This document shows positions 1 to 6,880 of a stretch of DNA of 34,870 bases, one piece after another. This DNA comes from Bacillota bacterium (GTDB taxonomy: Bacteria; Bacillota; Clostridia; DSM-8532): contig JAEXRM010000174.1 of assembly GCA_023440865.1 (NCBI GenBank), forward strand, positions 1-34,870, written 5' to 3'. Positions within the stretch are counted from its first letter, which is position 1; every line of letters starts with the position of its first letter. The position numbers and the translations under genes are program-made. The notes beneath the pieces were generated by a model. It made no database searches, had not been told where the DNA came from, and worked only from the letters and a program-made list of their open reading frames with translations.

Positions 1-65
1 GGTTCATACAGGGCGGTCCTGTCCACCAGCTTGAGGCTCTCGAGATGCTTCTTGCCCCTCTTCAT
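1..65 (-). CDS. rplA: 50S ribosomal protein L1, N-terminal fragment cut by the window edge
   Basis: Only the first 21 codons are inside the window. They translate to MKRGKKHLESLKLVDRTALY followed by E, which matches the start of bacterial L1 (basic KRGKK segment, then the LKLVDR segment before the first strand). L1 binds 23S rRNA at the L1 stalk and can act as a translational repressor of its own operon. The ATG is preceded by AAAGGAG about 9 nt upstream. It follows rplK by 112 bp, the usual L11-L1 order. The gene continues past position 1. Confidence 0.93.
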   Translation of the reverse strand, partial: MKRGKKHLESLKLVDRTALYE

Positions 66-119
66 GTTTCACTCACTCCTTTGTGGTCTTGATTCGGGAT
101 TGCTCCCTCCCACAGTTCC

Positions 120-143
120 GGCCCGGCGCCATGCGCCGTGGCC
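120..143 (-). promoter_or_regulatory. Hairpin in the rplK-rplA intercistronic region
   Basis: On the minus strand the RNA would read GGCC, A, CGGCGC, a three-base AUG loop, GCGCCG, GGCC. This gives a ten-pair GC stem with one bulged A. No U-run follows, so it is not an ordinary intrinsic terminator. It lies about 55 nt before the rplA start and could be an RNA processing or protein-binding element; the role is unproven. Confidence 0.4.
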
Positions 144-177
144 CTGTCTCGCGGTTGCCTGCAGCGGGTGAAGGGTG

Positions 178-603
178 TCAGTCGACCACGACGACGCCCA
201 TGCTGCGCGCGGTGCCGGCGATCATGCTCATGGCGGTCTCGACGCTGCCCGCGTTGAGGTCGGGCATCTTCAGTTCCGCAATCTTGCGCACTTCCGCCAT
301 GGTGATCTTGGCGACCTTGTCCTTGTTCGGCTTTGCAGAACCGGATTCGATCTTGCAGGCCTTCTTGATGAGGATGGCAGCCGGAGGAGTCTTCGTGATG
401 AAGGTAAAGGAACGATCCGAATAGATCGTGATGACGACCGGAATGACCAATCCGACCTCTTTGGCGGTACGCTCATTGAATTCCTTGACGAAACCCATGA
501 TGTTGACGCCATGCTGGCCGAGTGCTGGTCCGACCGGTGGAGCGGGTGTCGCTTTGCCAGCGTTCAGCTGAAGCTTCACGTAACCCATTACTTTCTTAGC
601 CAT
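178..603 (-). CDS. rplK: 50S ribosomal protein L11
   Basis: A 141-residue protein, the normal L11 length. It begins MAKKVMGYVKLQLNAGKA and carries the PPVGPALGQHGVNIMGF segment of the N-terminal domain, which contacts release and elongation factors at the GTPase-associated centre. The C-terminal rRNA-binding domain follows, with the TKTPPAAILIKKA segment. The start was placed at the internal ATG at 603 because GGGAGGTGG lies just upstream and the protein then begins exactly like other L11 proteins; an in-frame upstream extension is not credible. It belongs to the rpmG-secE-nusG-rplK-rplA run. Confidence 0.97.
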   Translation of the reverse strand: MAKKVMGYVKLQLNAGKATPAPPVGPALGQHGVNIMGFVKEFNERTAKEVGLVIPVVITIYSDRSFTFITKTPPAAILIKKACKIESGSAKPNKDKVAKITMAEVRKIAELKMPDLNAGSVETAMSMIAGTARSMGVVVVD

Positions 604-787
604 GTCTATCCACCTCCCAGTGTGCTCGCCTGACGGAAGCATTTCCGTCCGGGCCCTTTCGGGCATATCCAAAAACGCTTGCGCGTTTTCTTCCGCTGTG
701 CGGTCCCCTCATGATCCGGAATTCCGGATGACGGAACGCGTGCCGGCCGCGCCAATCCGGGGAAAGGCAACGGTGCGGCGGTTGGGA

Positions 788-1306
788 TCAGAGCTTGACG
801 ATCTGGGTGAATTCGAGTTCCACGGGCGTCTCACGGCCGAACATGGAAACGACAACCCGAACCTTCTTCTTGTCGAGGCTGATCTCCTCGACACTGCCGA
901 TGAAGCCGTCGAGCGGACCTTCGATGACGCGGACGGAGTCCCCGACCTCGAAATCCACCACGGTCTCAAACTGCTCGACGCCCATGCTGCGCACTTCGTC
1001 GTCGGACAGCGGGACCGGCTTGGATCCCGGACCGACGAAGCCCGTCACACCGCGCGTATTGCGCACGACATACCAGGAATCGTCGGACATGATCATCTTC
1101 ACGAGCACGTAACCCGGAAAGACCTTCTTGAGCGTGGCCTTTTTCTTGCCGTCCTTGATTTCGATCTGTTCCTCCATCGGCACGACCACATCGAGGATGT
1201 AATCCTGCATGCGACGGTTTTCCACGATCTTCTCGAGGTTGGCCTTGACCTTGTTCTCATACCCGGAATAGGTATGAACCACATACCACTTGGCTTCTTC
1301 TGTCAT
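788..1306 (-). CDS. nusG: Transcription termination/antitermination factor NusG
   Basis: 172 residues. The N-terminal NGN domain opens with WYVVHTYSGYENKVKANLEK and contains the FPGYVLVKM segment that contacts the RNA polymerase clamp. The C-terminal KOW domain contains VRVIEGPLDGFIGSVEEI and ends with RETPVELEFTQIVKL, almost the ending known from Bacillus. NusG modulates pausing, Rho action and coupling of transcription to translation. The frame is open 49 codons further upstream, but the conserved protein starts at ATG 1306. The Shine-Dalgarno sequence there is weak: the nearest purine-rich run (GGAGGGACAGGAG) is more than 15 nt upstream. secE ends about 95 bp upstream. Confidence 0.96.
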   Translation of the reverse strand: MTEEAKWYVVHTYSGYENKVKANLEKIVENRRMQDYILDVVVPMEEQIEIKDGKKKATLKKVFPGYVLVKMIMSDDSWYVVRNTRGVTGFVGPGSKPVPLSDDEVRSMGVEQFETVVDFEVGDSVRVIEGPLDGFIGSVEEISLDKKKVRVVVSMFGRETPVELEFTQIVKL

Positions 1307-1400
1307 CTTGATGCGGAGACAGCGCTCCTGTCCCTCCTTCCGAAAGCGGGGTCCGGCGTCGGATGCGGGGCGTGCGGATCCGGAGGAACCGCCAACCGCA

Positions 1401-1616
1401 TCAGATGGCACCGAACACCGCGCTGTAGATGGCGCCGAGGCCGGCGTCCGCAATCCAGATGACCGCTCCGATCAGGAGGCAGGCAGCGAACACGATGAGC
1501 GTGTTGTTGACGAGCTGTTCCCTCGTGGGCCAGATGACCTTTTTCAGTTCCATGCGGATCTCGCGGAAAAAGCGGGCCGCACGCTGCGGCAGCTTGTCTT
1601 TCTTCTGCTCAGTCAT
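1401..1616 (-). CDS. secE: Preprotein translocase subunit SecE
   Basis: 71 residues with a single C-terminal membrane span (LIVFAACLLIGAVIWIADAG), the minimal Gram-positive form of SecE. The amphipathic segment FFREIRMELKKVIWPTREQL before it is the diagnostic SecE motif that clamps the SecY halves. ATG 1616 is preceded by GGGAG with 9 nt spacing; an in-frame TTG three codons upstream is less likely. The gene sits 24 bp after rpmG and before nusG, the standard order, and supplies the third core subunit of SecYEG. Confidence 0.95.
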   Translation of the reverse strand: MTEQKKDKLPQRAARFFREIRMELKKVIWPTREQLVNNTLIVFAACLLIGAVIWIADAGLGAIYSAVFGAI

Positions 1617-1640
1617 CGTTTGCAACTCCCATCGTTTGGA

Positions 1641-1790
1641 TTACTTCGTTTCCTTGTGGGGCGTGTGCTTCTTGCAGAAGCGGCAGTACTTGCTCATTTC
1701 GATGCGATCGGGATCATTCTTCTTGTTCTTCATCGTGTCATAGTTGCGCTGCTTGCACTCGCTGCAAGACAAGGTGATTCTGGTTCTCAT
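1641..1790 (-). CDS. rpmG: 50S ribosomal protein L33
   Basis: 49 residues beginning MRTRITLSCSECKQRNYDT. Four cysteines form two CxxC pairs (C9/C12 and C36/C39), so this is the zinc-binding C+ type of L33. The start is ATG 1790, with a modest GGGGTG purine run upstream. It is the first gene after the promoter at 1854-1882, 24 bp before secE, as in many Firmicutes. Confidence 0.95.
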   Translation of the reverse strand: MRTRITLSCSECKQRNYDTMKNKKNDPDRIEMSKYCRFCKKHTPHKETK

Positions 1791-1826
1791 CGCTGCACCC
1801 CTGACCTTCCGTCAAAATTGGAACAT

Positions 1827-1848
1827 AAAAAAAACTGCCACAAGGCAG
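1827..1848 (-). promoter_or_regulatory. Short hairpin plus eight-U run at the predicted rpmG transcript 5' end
   Basis: On the minus strand CTGCC, loop TTGT, GGCAG is followed directly by eight T residues (1834 down to 1827). By shape it is a small intrinsic terminator, but the predicted start site of the promoter beside it is near 1847, inside the first arm. It may be a 5' stabilising hairpin, a very early attenuator or a slippage site; alternatively it ends read-through from secDF. Confidence 0.5.
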
Positions 1849-1853
1849 GATTC

Positions 1854-1882
1854 AGTATATCGCAGGTCCCTCTCCGTGTCAA
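1854..1882 (-). promoter_or_regulatory. Sigma-A promoter for rpmG-secE-nusG-rplK-rplA
   Basis: On the minus strand TTGACA (1877-1882) is separated by exactly 17 bp from TATACT (1854-1859). The -35 box is consensus and the -10 box differs at one position, as expected for a highly expressed translation operon. The predicted start is near 1847, about 57 nt before the rpmG ATG. Confidence 0.88.
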
Positions 1883-2042
1883 CCCCGCATTTGGCGGGAA
1901 TTGCACGGCTCATGCGCACCATGGCCGAAACCGGGCCGTCCGTCGGTCACGGGTCCGGCCAGTCATCCCATGCCCCCGCATCCGCACCGACGGCCAGCGA
2001 TGACACATCAACAGGCCGCGAGCAAAACGGTGCACGACGGCT
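1883..2042. other. Spacer between secF and the rpmG promoter
   Basis: Together with the neighbouring promoter and hairpins this makes a 363-bp gene-free stretch (1791-2153). In this part I see no tRNA, no supported open frame with a ribosome binding site and no riboswitch fold. It looks like ordinary GC-rich spacer. Confidence 0.5.
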
Positions 2043-2077
2043 CCGGCCGGAAGGGGATCATGTCCCCCTCCGGCCGG
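2043..2077 (-). terminator. Strong hairpin after secDF, probable transcript 3' end without U-tract
   Basis: Two 15-base arms (2043-2057 and 2063-2077) flank a five-base loop. On the minus strand they pair completely with one G-U wobble, while on the plus strand the same position is an A-C mismatch, so the fold favours the secDF transcript. No U-run follows. The outer part contains CTCCGGCCGGAAG as a direct repeat (2041-2053 and 2068-2080). Confidence 0.55.
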
Positions 2078-2153
2078 AAGGCCGCACAAGACGCTTTGAA
2101 CAAGCCGCGTTTCGTCCGCGACACGGTTGGGGCACCTCGCCCCTGCCGGCCCC

Positions 2154-3104
2154 TTAGGAGGCGGAAGCCGCCTTCTTCGTGTGCTGCTTCTCGCGGATCA
2201 TGTAGTACAGGGGAATCGCGATGAACAGCGAGGAATAGGTGCCGCTGATCATGCCGGCCGTCAGCGAGATGCTGAAGTCGCGCAGCGAACTGATGTTGTA
2301 CACCCACGCAAAGATACCGAGAATCATGAGGCAGGCCAGGACTGTGATCGTGGTGTTGATGCTTCGGGACAGGGTCTGCTTGACGCTGGTGTTGATGATG
2401 TCGTACATGGACTGCTTGCGCATCAGCGTGGCGTTCTCGCGGATGCGGTCGTACATGATGATCGTGTCGTTGACCGAGAAGCCCACGATCGTCAGGACGG
2501 CGGCGATGAAGCCTTCATTGAGCGGCAGGCGGAACACGACGTAGATGCCGAAGATGATGAGGGCGTCGTGGATGAGCGCCAGCACGGCGGTGAAACCGGC
2601 GGAGAAGCCGGACATGATCGCAAACCGCAGGCCGACATACAGCAGAATGAGCAGCGAGGAGATGACGATGGCGAGCACGCCGCGCTCCAGTGTTTCACGG
2701 CCGATGCTCGGCGCGATGCTGATGGTCTCGTTGCGGCTGCTGTCGAGCTTGACCGGGAACTTGGCGGCGAGCGCCTCGCGGATGGACAACACCTCCGCCT
2801 CGGTCAACGGCTCGCTGCCGGCGACATCGAGCCGGAGCATCTCGACCTGGCGGCTCTCCGCTTCGGCGCTGTAGGCCTTGGTGATGCTGCCGACGATTTC
2901 ACGGCCGACGGTATCCTTGGCCAGGTTGGCCGCGTCCTCGGCGCTGACGGCGGCGGTCGTCTCGAGGGTGATGCGCGTGCCGCCCTGGAACGAGGTGTCG
3001 AGACGGACGCCCTGCAGGACGAACACCAGCATCATGGACACGATCAGCACGGTGCTGAACAGGAAGCCGTACTTCCTGTACTTGAGGATGTCGAACTGTT
3101 TCAT
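2154..3104 (-). CDS. secF: Protein translocase subunit SecF
   Basis: 316 residues. A first membrane span near residues 12-32 leads to a short extracytoplasmic domain with DTSFQGGTRITLE, then five spans. The conserved SecF motif appears as VNDTIIMYDRIREN. SecF works with SecD to pull translocated proteins to the outer face using the ion gradient. It begins at an ATG 16 bp after the secD stop, with GGGGAGG upstream, so the pair is one operon. SecD and SecF are separate here, as in clostridia, not fused as in Bacillus subtilis. Confidence 0.96.
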   Translation of the reverse strand: MKQFDILKYRKYGFLFSTVLIVSMMLVFVLQGVRLDTSFQGGTRITLETTAAVSAEDAANLAKDTVGREIVGSITKAYSAEAESRQVEMLRLDVAGSEPLTEAEVLSIREALAAKFPVKLDSSRNETISIAPSIGRETLERGVLAIVISSLLILLYVGLRFAIMSGFSAGFTAVLALIHDALIIFGIYVVFRLPLNEGFIAAVLTIVGFSVNDTIIMYDRIRENATLMRKQSMYDIINTSVKQTLSRSINTTITVLACLMILGIFAWVYNISSLRDFSISLTAGMISGTYSSLFIAIPLYYMIREKQHTKKAASAS

Positions 3105-3120
3105 CGGTTGTTTCCTCCCC

Positions 3121-4452
3121 TTAGGCCTTCACGCGGTACAGCCACTTCTTGCGGGCAAATTCGAAACCAATCACACCCTGCAGCATCAGGCGGGTCGCCG
3201 TGACGGAGGACAGGAAGCTGACGATGACGCCGAGTGTCAGGGTCATGCCGAAGCCCTTGATGGGCCCCGTGCCCAGCAGGATGAGGACGACGCCGGCGAT
3301 GACCGTGGTGATATTGGAGTCGAAGACGGCGGCGAACGCGCGATGGAACCCGGCGTCGATGGCGGAGCGGAACGTGCGGCCTGCCGCCAGCTCCTCGCGG
3401 ATGCGCTCGGTGATGACGATGTTGCCGTCGACGCCCATGCCGATCGACAGGATGATGCCGGCGATGCCGGGCAGGGTCAGCGAAATGCCGAGGTTTGCCA
3501 GCAGCAGCACCTGCGCGGCGGCCATGCCCGTGACGGCGATGCCGGCGACAAGGCCGGGCAGCCGGTACAGCACCAGCATGAAGATGACGACAAACAAATA
3601 GGCAACCAGGCCCGCGAGGAGCGTCACGTCAAGCGCGCCCTTGCCCAGCGTGGGGCTGATGGAGTCGACCGAAACCGTTTCGAGCTTGCAGGGCAGCGCG
3701 CCGGAGCGGATCTTGTCGGCGAGGTTCTTGGCCTCCTCCATCGAGAAGGTGCCGGTGATGCGGGCGTTCGCGCTGTCGATGCGCTGGTTGACCTGCGGAT
3801 CGGAGATCATCAGGTCGTCCATGAAGATGGCGATGCGCCGGCCGACCATGTTTCCGGTCGCCTCGGCGAACTTCTTCTGGCCTTCGGGGGACAGCGTGAG
3901 GAAAACGCTGTAGTTGTGCGTTTCGTTGTCGAGTCCGTGGGTGGCCTTTTCGACATCGGCGCCGTCCATGATGAGGTTGGCCGCGGTGGCGTCGGTGCCG
4001 TCCCAGGTGGGCAGGGGGTCGCCGTTGGCGTCGAGCTTGCTTTCGTCAACGACCTGGAAGGTGAGCTTGGCGGTGCTGCCGAGCTCGCGGAGCGAGGCCT
4101 GCGCATCGTAGTTCTTCTCGTCCGCGGCCCACGGAATCTCGAGAATGATGCGGTTGTTGGTCGTGTCGATCGTCAGGTTCTTGTCATAGACGCCCTTGCT
4201 GTCGAGGCGGGCCTCCAGGATGGCCCGGGCGGTATTCAGGTCGGCCGAGATGTCCGTGGGCTTCGTGCCTTCCGGGTAGACCGGCTGCATGATGGCGTTG
4301 ATGCCGCCACGGATGTCAATACCGGTCCGAACGTCCGGCGCGCCCTTGACATAGCGCGCGTCGCCCACTCCGATGCCCGTGATGGCGGTCACGGTCAGCA
4401 GGGCAATGAGCGCGAGCACCAGAAAGAGCTTCCAGGTTTTCTTGTCGTTCAT
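3121..4452 (-). CDS. secD: Protein translocase subunit SecD
   Basis: 443 residues. An N-terminal span (about residues 8-27) is followed by the D1 motif in the form TGIDIRGGINAIMQ, a large extracytoplasmic region, and five C-terminal spans. The RND-type motif reads GVDGNIVITERIREE. It forms the SecDF accessory complex of the Sec translocase. The start is ATG 4452 with GAGGAGG about 8 nt upstream. Its own promoter lies at 4494-4522. The length is compact compared with proteobacterial SecD and typical for clostridia. Confidence 0.96.
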   Translation of the reverse strand: MNDKKTWKLFLVLALIALLTVTAITGIGVGDARYVKGAPDVRTGIDIRGGINAIMQPVYPEGTKPTDISADLNTARAILEARLDSKGVYDKNLTIDTTNNRIILEIPWAADEKNYDAQASLRELGSTAKLTFQVVDESKLDANGDPLPTWDGTDATAANLIMDGADVEKATHGLDNETHNYSVFLTLSPEGQKKFAEATGNMVGRRIAIFMDDLMISDPQVNQRIDSANARITGTFSMEEAKNLADKIRSGALPCKLETVSVDSISPTLGKGALDVTLLAGLVAYLFVVIFMLVLYRLPGLVAGIAVTGMAAAQVLLLANLGISLTLPGIAGIILSIGMGVDGNIVITERIREELAAGRTFRSAIDAGFHRAFAAVFDSNITTVIAGVVLILLGTGPIKGFGMTLTLGVIVSFLSSVTATRLMLQGVIGFEFARKKWLYRVKA

Positions 4453-4493
4453 TGGGGTTTCCTCCTCGTGTTGGTGGAGACAGTCACTTTTGT

Positions 4494-4522
4494 ATTATAG
4501 AACTCCCATTTGGGAATCACAA
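4494..4522 (-). promoter_or_regulatory. Sigma-A promoter for secD-secF
   Basis: TTGTGA (4517-4522) and TATAAT (4494-4499) are separated by 17 bp on the minus strand. The -10 box is perfect. The spacer contains the inverted repeat TCCCA-AA-TGGGA, which could serve as an operator. Confidence 0.75.
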
Positions 4523-4535
4523 GCGGAACCGGACC

Positions 4536-4554
4536 TGTTCACAGTTTGTTCACA
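4536..4554. repeat. Direct repeat TGTTCACA, 11-bp period, upstream of the secD promoter
   Basis: TGTTCACA occurs at 4536-4543 and again at 4547-4554 on the plus strand, so the two copies lie on the same face of the helix. They sit 13 bp upstream of the secD -35 box and downstream of the carbonic anhydrase stop. They could bind an activator of secDF, but no regulator is identified. Confidence 0.45.
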
Positions 4555-4584
4555 ACAGTTGGGAAACGGCTTGCCGCGGGCTGT

Positions 4585-5094
4585 TCAGGATTCCTCCCGA
4601 AACAGATTCGCCAGACGCACATACTCGGCCGAGTTGGCGATGTTGGCCTCGAGCGCCTTCTCCGACAGGGGTTTGACCACCTTCGCGGGCGACCCGAGCG
4701 CCATCATGCCGTCCGGAATCTCCGTGTTCGGCGTCACGAGCGCGCCGGCGCCGACCAGGCAGTTCCTGCCGACCCGCACGCCGTCGAGCAGCACGGCGCC
4801 CATGCCGATGAGCGAATTGTCGCCGATCGTGCAGCTGTGTAGCACCACGCGATGACCCACCGTCACATTCTTCCCGACGACGACCGGCATGTCGTGGCTG
4901 ATATGCACCACCGAGCCATCCTGGATGTTGGATCCTTCCCCGATGACGATGTCGCCGATGTCGCCGCGCAGGACAGCGCAGTCCCATACGCTTGACCCCG
5001 CCTCGAGCGTCACGCGGCCGATGACCTGCGCGCTGGGCGCCACATAGGCGTCCGCCGCGACCTTCGGCTGAATTCCCTGAAATGAGCGGATCAT
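4585..5094 (-). CDS. Gamma-class carbonic anhydrase / left-handed beta-helix hexapeptide protein
   Basis: 169 residues made almost wholly of hexapeptide repeats (for example IGEGSNIQDGSVV, VGKNVTVG, IGDNSLIGMG), which fold as a left-handed beta helix and trimerise. His64, His81 and His86 stand where the three zinc or iron ligands of gamma carbonic anhydrases lie (DGSVVH and GHRVVLH). Family members hydrate CO2 or have unknown acyl/CoA-related roles (PaaY, YrdA types), so activity is only probable. Start ATG 5094 overlaps the maturase TGA as ATGA, which argues for translational coupling with scfB. Confidence 0.88.
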   Translation of the reverse strand: MIRSFQGIQPKVAADAYVAPSAQVIGRVTLEAGSSVWDCAVLRGDIGDIVIGEGSNIQDGSVVHISHDMPVVVGKNVTVGHRVVLHSCTIGDNSLIGMGAVLLDGVRVGRNCLVGAGALVTPNTEIPDGMMALGSPAKVVKPLSEKALEANIANSAEYVRLANLFREES

Positions 5095-6488
5095 GCTTCC
5101 TCCCCCGCGCCGGTCGCTTCCGCGCCGGTCTCGTCGAGCTCCTGCGCCTTCACCCACAGCGCGCATTCCACGCGCTTCTTCTCGAGCTCGCAGCCAATGG
5201 TGTACGGCTTCCTGATGTCCCGGTTGAACTGCCAGGCGTTCGCCGCGCAGCCGCCCGAGCAGTAGAACTTCGCCCAGCATGCGTCGCAGTCCGGCTTGGT
5301 GTAGACCGTCGTTTCGAGGAATTCCTGGCGGACGGGCGTCTCGACGAGGCCGCCGAATACGTCGCCGAGCCGGAACTCGGGCTGGCCGACGAACTGGTGG
5401 CACGGATAGAGCTCGCCTTCCGGCGTCACGGCCATGTACTCGGTGCCCGAGCCGCAGCCGCGCAGGCGCTTGGCGACACAGGGACCGCCCTCGAGGTCGA
5501 TCATGAAGTGGAAGAAGTTGAACCGGTTCCCGTCCTTGCGTTCCCGCACATACAGGCGCGCGAGCCGCTCGTATTCGGCGCGGCAGCGGTCGAGGTCCTC
5601 CTCGCGGATGTCGAGGCCGGAATCCTTGTTCGCGACAACCGGCTCCACGGAGACCTGGTCGAACCCTTCGCGCGCCAGATGCAGCACGTCGTCGGCGAAA
5701 TCGAGGTTTGCCCGGGTGAAGGTGCCGCGCACGTAGTAACTCTTGTCCTTGCGCAGCGCGACCATCTTCCGGATGTTCGGCAGAATGCGGTCGTAGGAGC
5801 CGGAACCGTCGACGCGCTTGCGCATGGCGTCATTGATCTCCGGGCGCCCGTCGATCGACAGGACGATGTTGTGCATCACCTCGTCGGCCCACTTCATCTT
5901 CGCCTCGTCGAGCAGCACCGCGTTTGTCGTGAGCGTGAACCGGAAGAGCTTGCCAGTCTCCGCCTCGCGACCGCGGGCGTAGGCGACGATTTCCTTGACG
6001 GTGTCGAAGTTCATCAGCGGCTCGCCGCCGAAGAAATCGACCTCGAGGTTCTTCCGGTTGCCCGATGCGGCGATCAGGAAGTCGATCGCCTTCCTCCCCA
6101 CTTCCGTGCTCATCATCGAGCGGTGCCCCATGTACTCGCCCGTGCCGGCGAAGCAATAGGCGCAGCGCAGGTTGCAGTCGTGGGCGATGTGAAGGCACAA
6201 CGCCTTCACGACGGTCGACTTGTTCCAGTTCGGCAGCATGCCGCGGTACGGATCGTCGGTGAACAGCAGGCCGTCGGCCTTGAGCTGCGCCAGCTCGGCC
6301 AGCGACTCGTCGACTGCGCCTTCCGGCAGGGCGATGCGCAGCGCATCGAGGGCTCCGGCGTCCGCCGGCGCACCCGTGGCGTCGAGCAGGGCCAGCACGC
6401 GATATGCGGTTTCGTCCAGCACGTGCACGGCGCCGCTGTTGACGTCGACGGCCATGTATGTGCCGTCCTGATGGAAAGAATGGACCAT
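5091..6488 (-). CDS. scfB: SCIFF maturase: radical SAM/SPASM thioether-forming enzyme
   Basis: 465 residues. The N-terminal part (residues 1-85, with YMAVDVNSGAVHVLDE) is a PqqD-like peptide-recognition domain. The radical SAM motif CNLRCAYC gives Cys105, Cys109 and Cys112, followed by FFGGEP. The C-terminal SPASM region has many cysteines for auxiliary Fe-S clusters (CGSGTEYMAVTPEGELYPC, then CDACWAKFYCSGGC and further cysteines). Family members such as CteB and Tte1186 link Cys sulfur to a Thr gamma carbon in the SCIFF precursor. ATG 6488 was chosen over an in-frame start 24 codons upstream because CGGAGG lies 5 nt before it and family members begin MVH. The substrate gene is just upstream. 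Confidence 0.94.
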   Translation of the reverse strand: MVHSFHQDGTYMAVDVNSGAVHVLDETAYRVLALLDATGAPADAGALDALRIALPEGAVDESLAELAQLKADGLLFTDDPYRGMLPNWNKSTVVKALCLHIAHDCNLRCAYCFAGTGEYMGHRSMMSTEVGRKAIDFLIAASGNRKNLEVDFFGGEPLMNFDTVKEIVAYARGREAETGKLFRFTLTTNAVLLDEAKMKWADEVMHNIVLSIDGRPEINDAMRKRVDGSGSYDRILPNIRKMVALRKDKSYYVRGTFTRANLDFADDVLHLAREGFDQVSVEPVVANKDSGLDIREEDLDRCRAEYERLARLYVRERKDGNRFNFFHFMIDLEGGPCVAKRLRGCGSGTEYMAVTPEGELYPCHQFVGQPEFRLGDVFGGLVETPVRQEFLETTVYTKPDCDACWAKFYCSGGCAANAWQFNRDIRKPYTIGCELEKKRVECALWVKAQELDETGAEATGAGEEA

Positions 6489-6549
6489 GTTGCCTCCGTA
6501 GACCGGCATCCGGCATATAGTCGGGATCACCGGACCCATTGTCGCGTGA

Positions 6550-6567
6550 GCGCGGCGCATGCCGCGC
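6550..6567 (-). promoter_or_regulatory. GC hairpin between the scfA terminator and scfB
   Basis: Seven-base arms GCGCGGC and GCCGCGC flank a four-base loop GCAT. The hairpin lies about 60 nt before the scfB start, after the scfA terminator. It could protect the scfB transcript 5' end or tune read-through; no U-run accompanies it. Confidence 0.35.
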
Positions 6568-6587
6568 GGGAAACTGACTTTCCGGCA

Positions 6588-6630
6588 TGAAAAGAGGGAC
6601 TGTCACCCGCCTTGATATCGGGACAGCCCC
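6588..6630 (-). terminator. Intrinsic terminator after scfA (probably partial)
   Basis: On the minus strand GGGGCTGTC (6622-6630) pairs with GACAGTCCC (6596-6604), with one G-U wobble and an inner CCG/CGG pairing, and is followed by TCTTTTC. No promoter is evident between it and scfB, so leaky termination would give excess precursor over maturase, a common arrangement for RiPP genes. Confidence 0.65.
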
Positions 6631-6681
6631 CCGTTTCGCTTCATTTCATGGCGCCCGTCCTGAAACGGGCGGCTGCAAGAA

Positions 6682-6819
6682 TCAGCGCTCGCACTTCTGG
6701 TTGGCGACGGTGCAGGACGTCTTGCAGGCGGACTGGCAGGAAGTCTGGCATTCGCCGCATCCCACCTTTTTGAGATCCTTGTTCAGGGTGGAACCCTTGA
6801 GTGTCTTCACGTGCTTCAT
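6682..6819 (-). CDS. scfA: SCIFF ranthipeptide precursor (six cysteines in forty-five residues)
   Basis: Exactly 45 residues beginning MKHVKTLKGSTLNKDLKKVG, with the six cysteines at 21, 24, 28, 32, 36 and 43 and the hallmark core CGECQTSCQSACKTSC. It is the substrate of the adjacent maturase, which forms Cys-to-Thr thioether links; Cys32 and Thr37 stand at the positions I recall for the cross-link in the Thermoanaerobacter peptide. The ATG is preceded by GGGAGG with about 8 nt spacing, so the longer frame upstream is rejected. The biological role of SCIFF is largely unknown. No dedicated protease or transporter lies alongside. Confidence 0.95.
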   Translation of the reverse strand: MKHVKTLKGSTLNKDLKKVGCGECQTSCQSACKTSCTVANQKCER

Positions 6820-6852
6820 GGAAATAACCTCCCTTGGCCCTTTGTCCCATCC

Positions 6853-6880
6853 ATTATAGCACAAAGGGCGGTTCCCGCAA
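6853..6880 (-). promoter_or_regulatory. Extended -10 promoter for scfA-scfB
   Basis: TATAAT (6853-6858) is preceded by TGC, an extended -10, with TTGCGG (6875-6880) 16 bp upstream. The predicted start lies about 25 nt before the scfA ATG. Confidence 0.75.

Noticed and set aside
1812..1826. Four-codon leader peptide (MFQF) after the U-run in the rpmG leader
   Set aside because: No ribosome binding site and no link to an amino acid control function; probably chance.
2878..4500. Long plus-strand open frame of about 540 codons opposite secD
   Set aside because: It lies antisense to a certain gene, has no recognisable domain or ribosome site and a His/Asp/Arg-rich composition typical of GC-rich antisense frames.
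4536..4560. DnaA boxes suggested by TGTTCACA repeats
   Set aside because: They lack the TTATCCACA consensus, and no dnaA, dnaN or AT-rich unwinding region is near.
5082..6590. Plus-strand open frame of about 500 codons opposite scfB
   Set aside because: Antisense to an enzyme with all cluster-binding cysteines; composition is that of a shadow frame.
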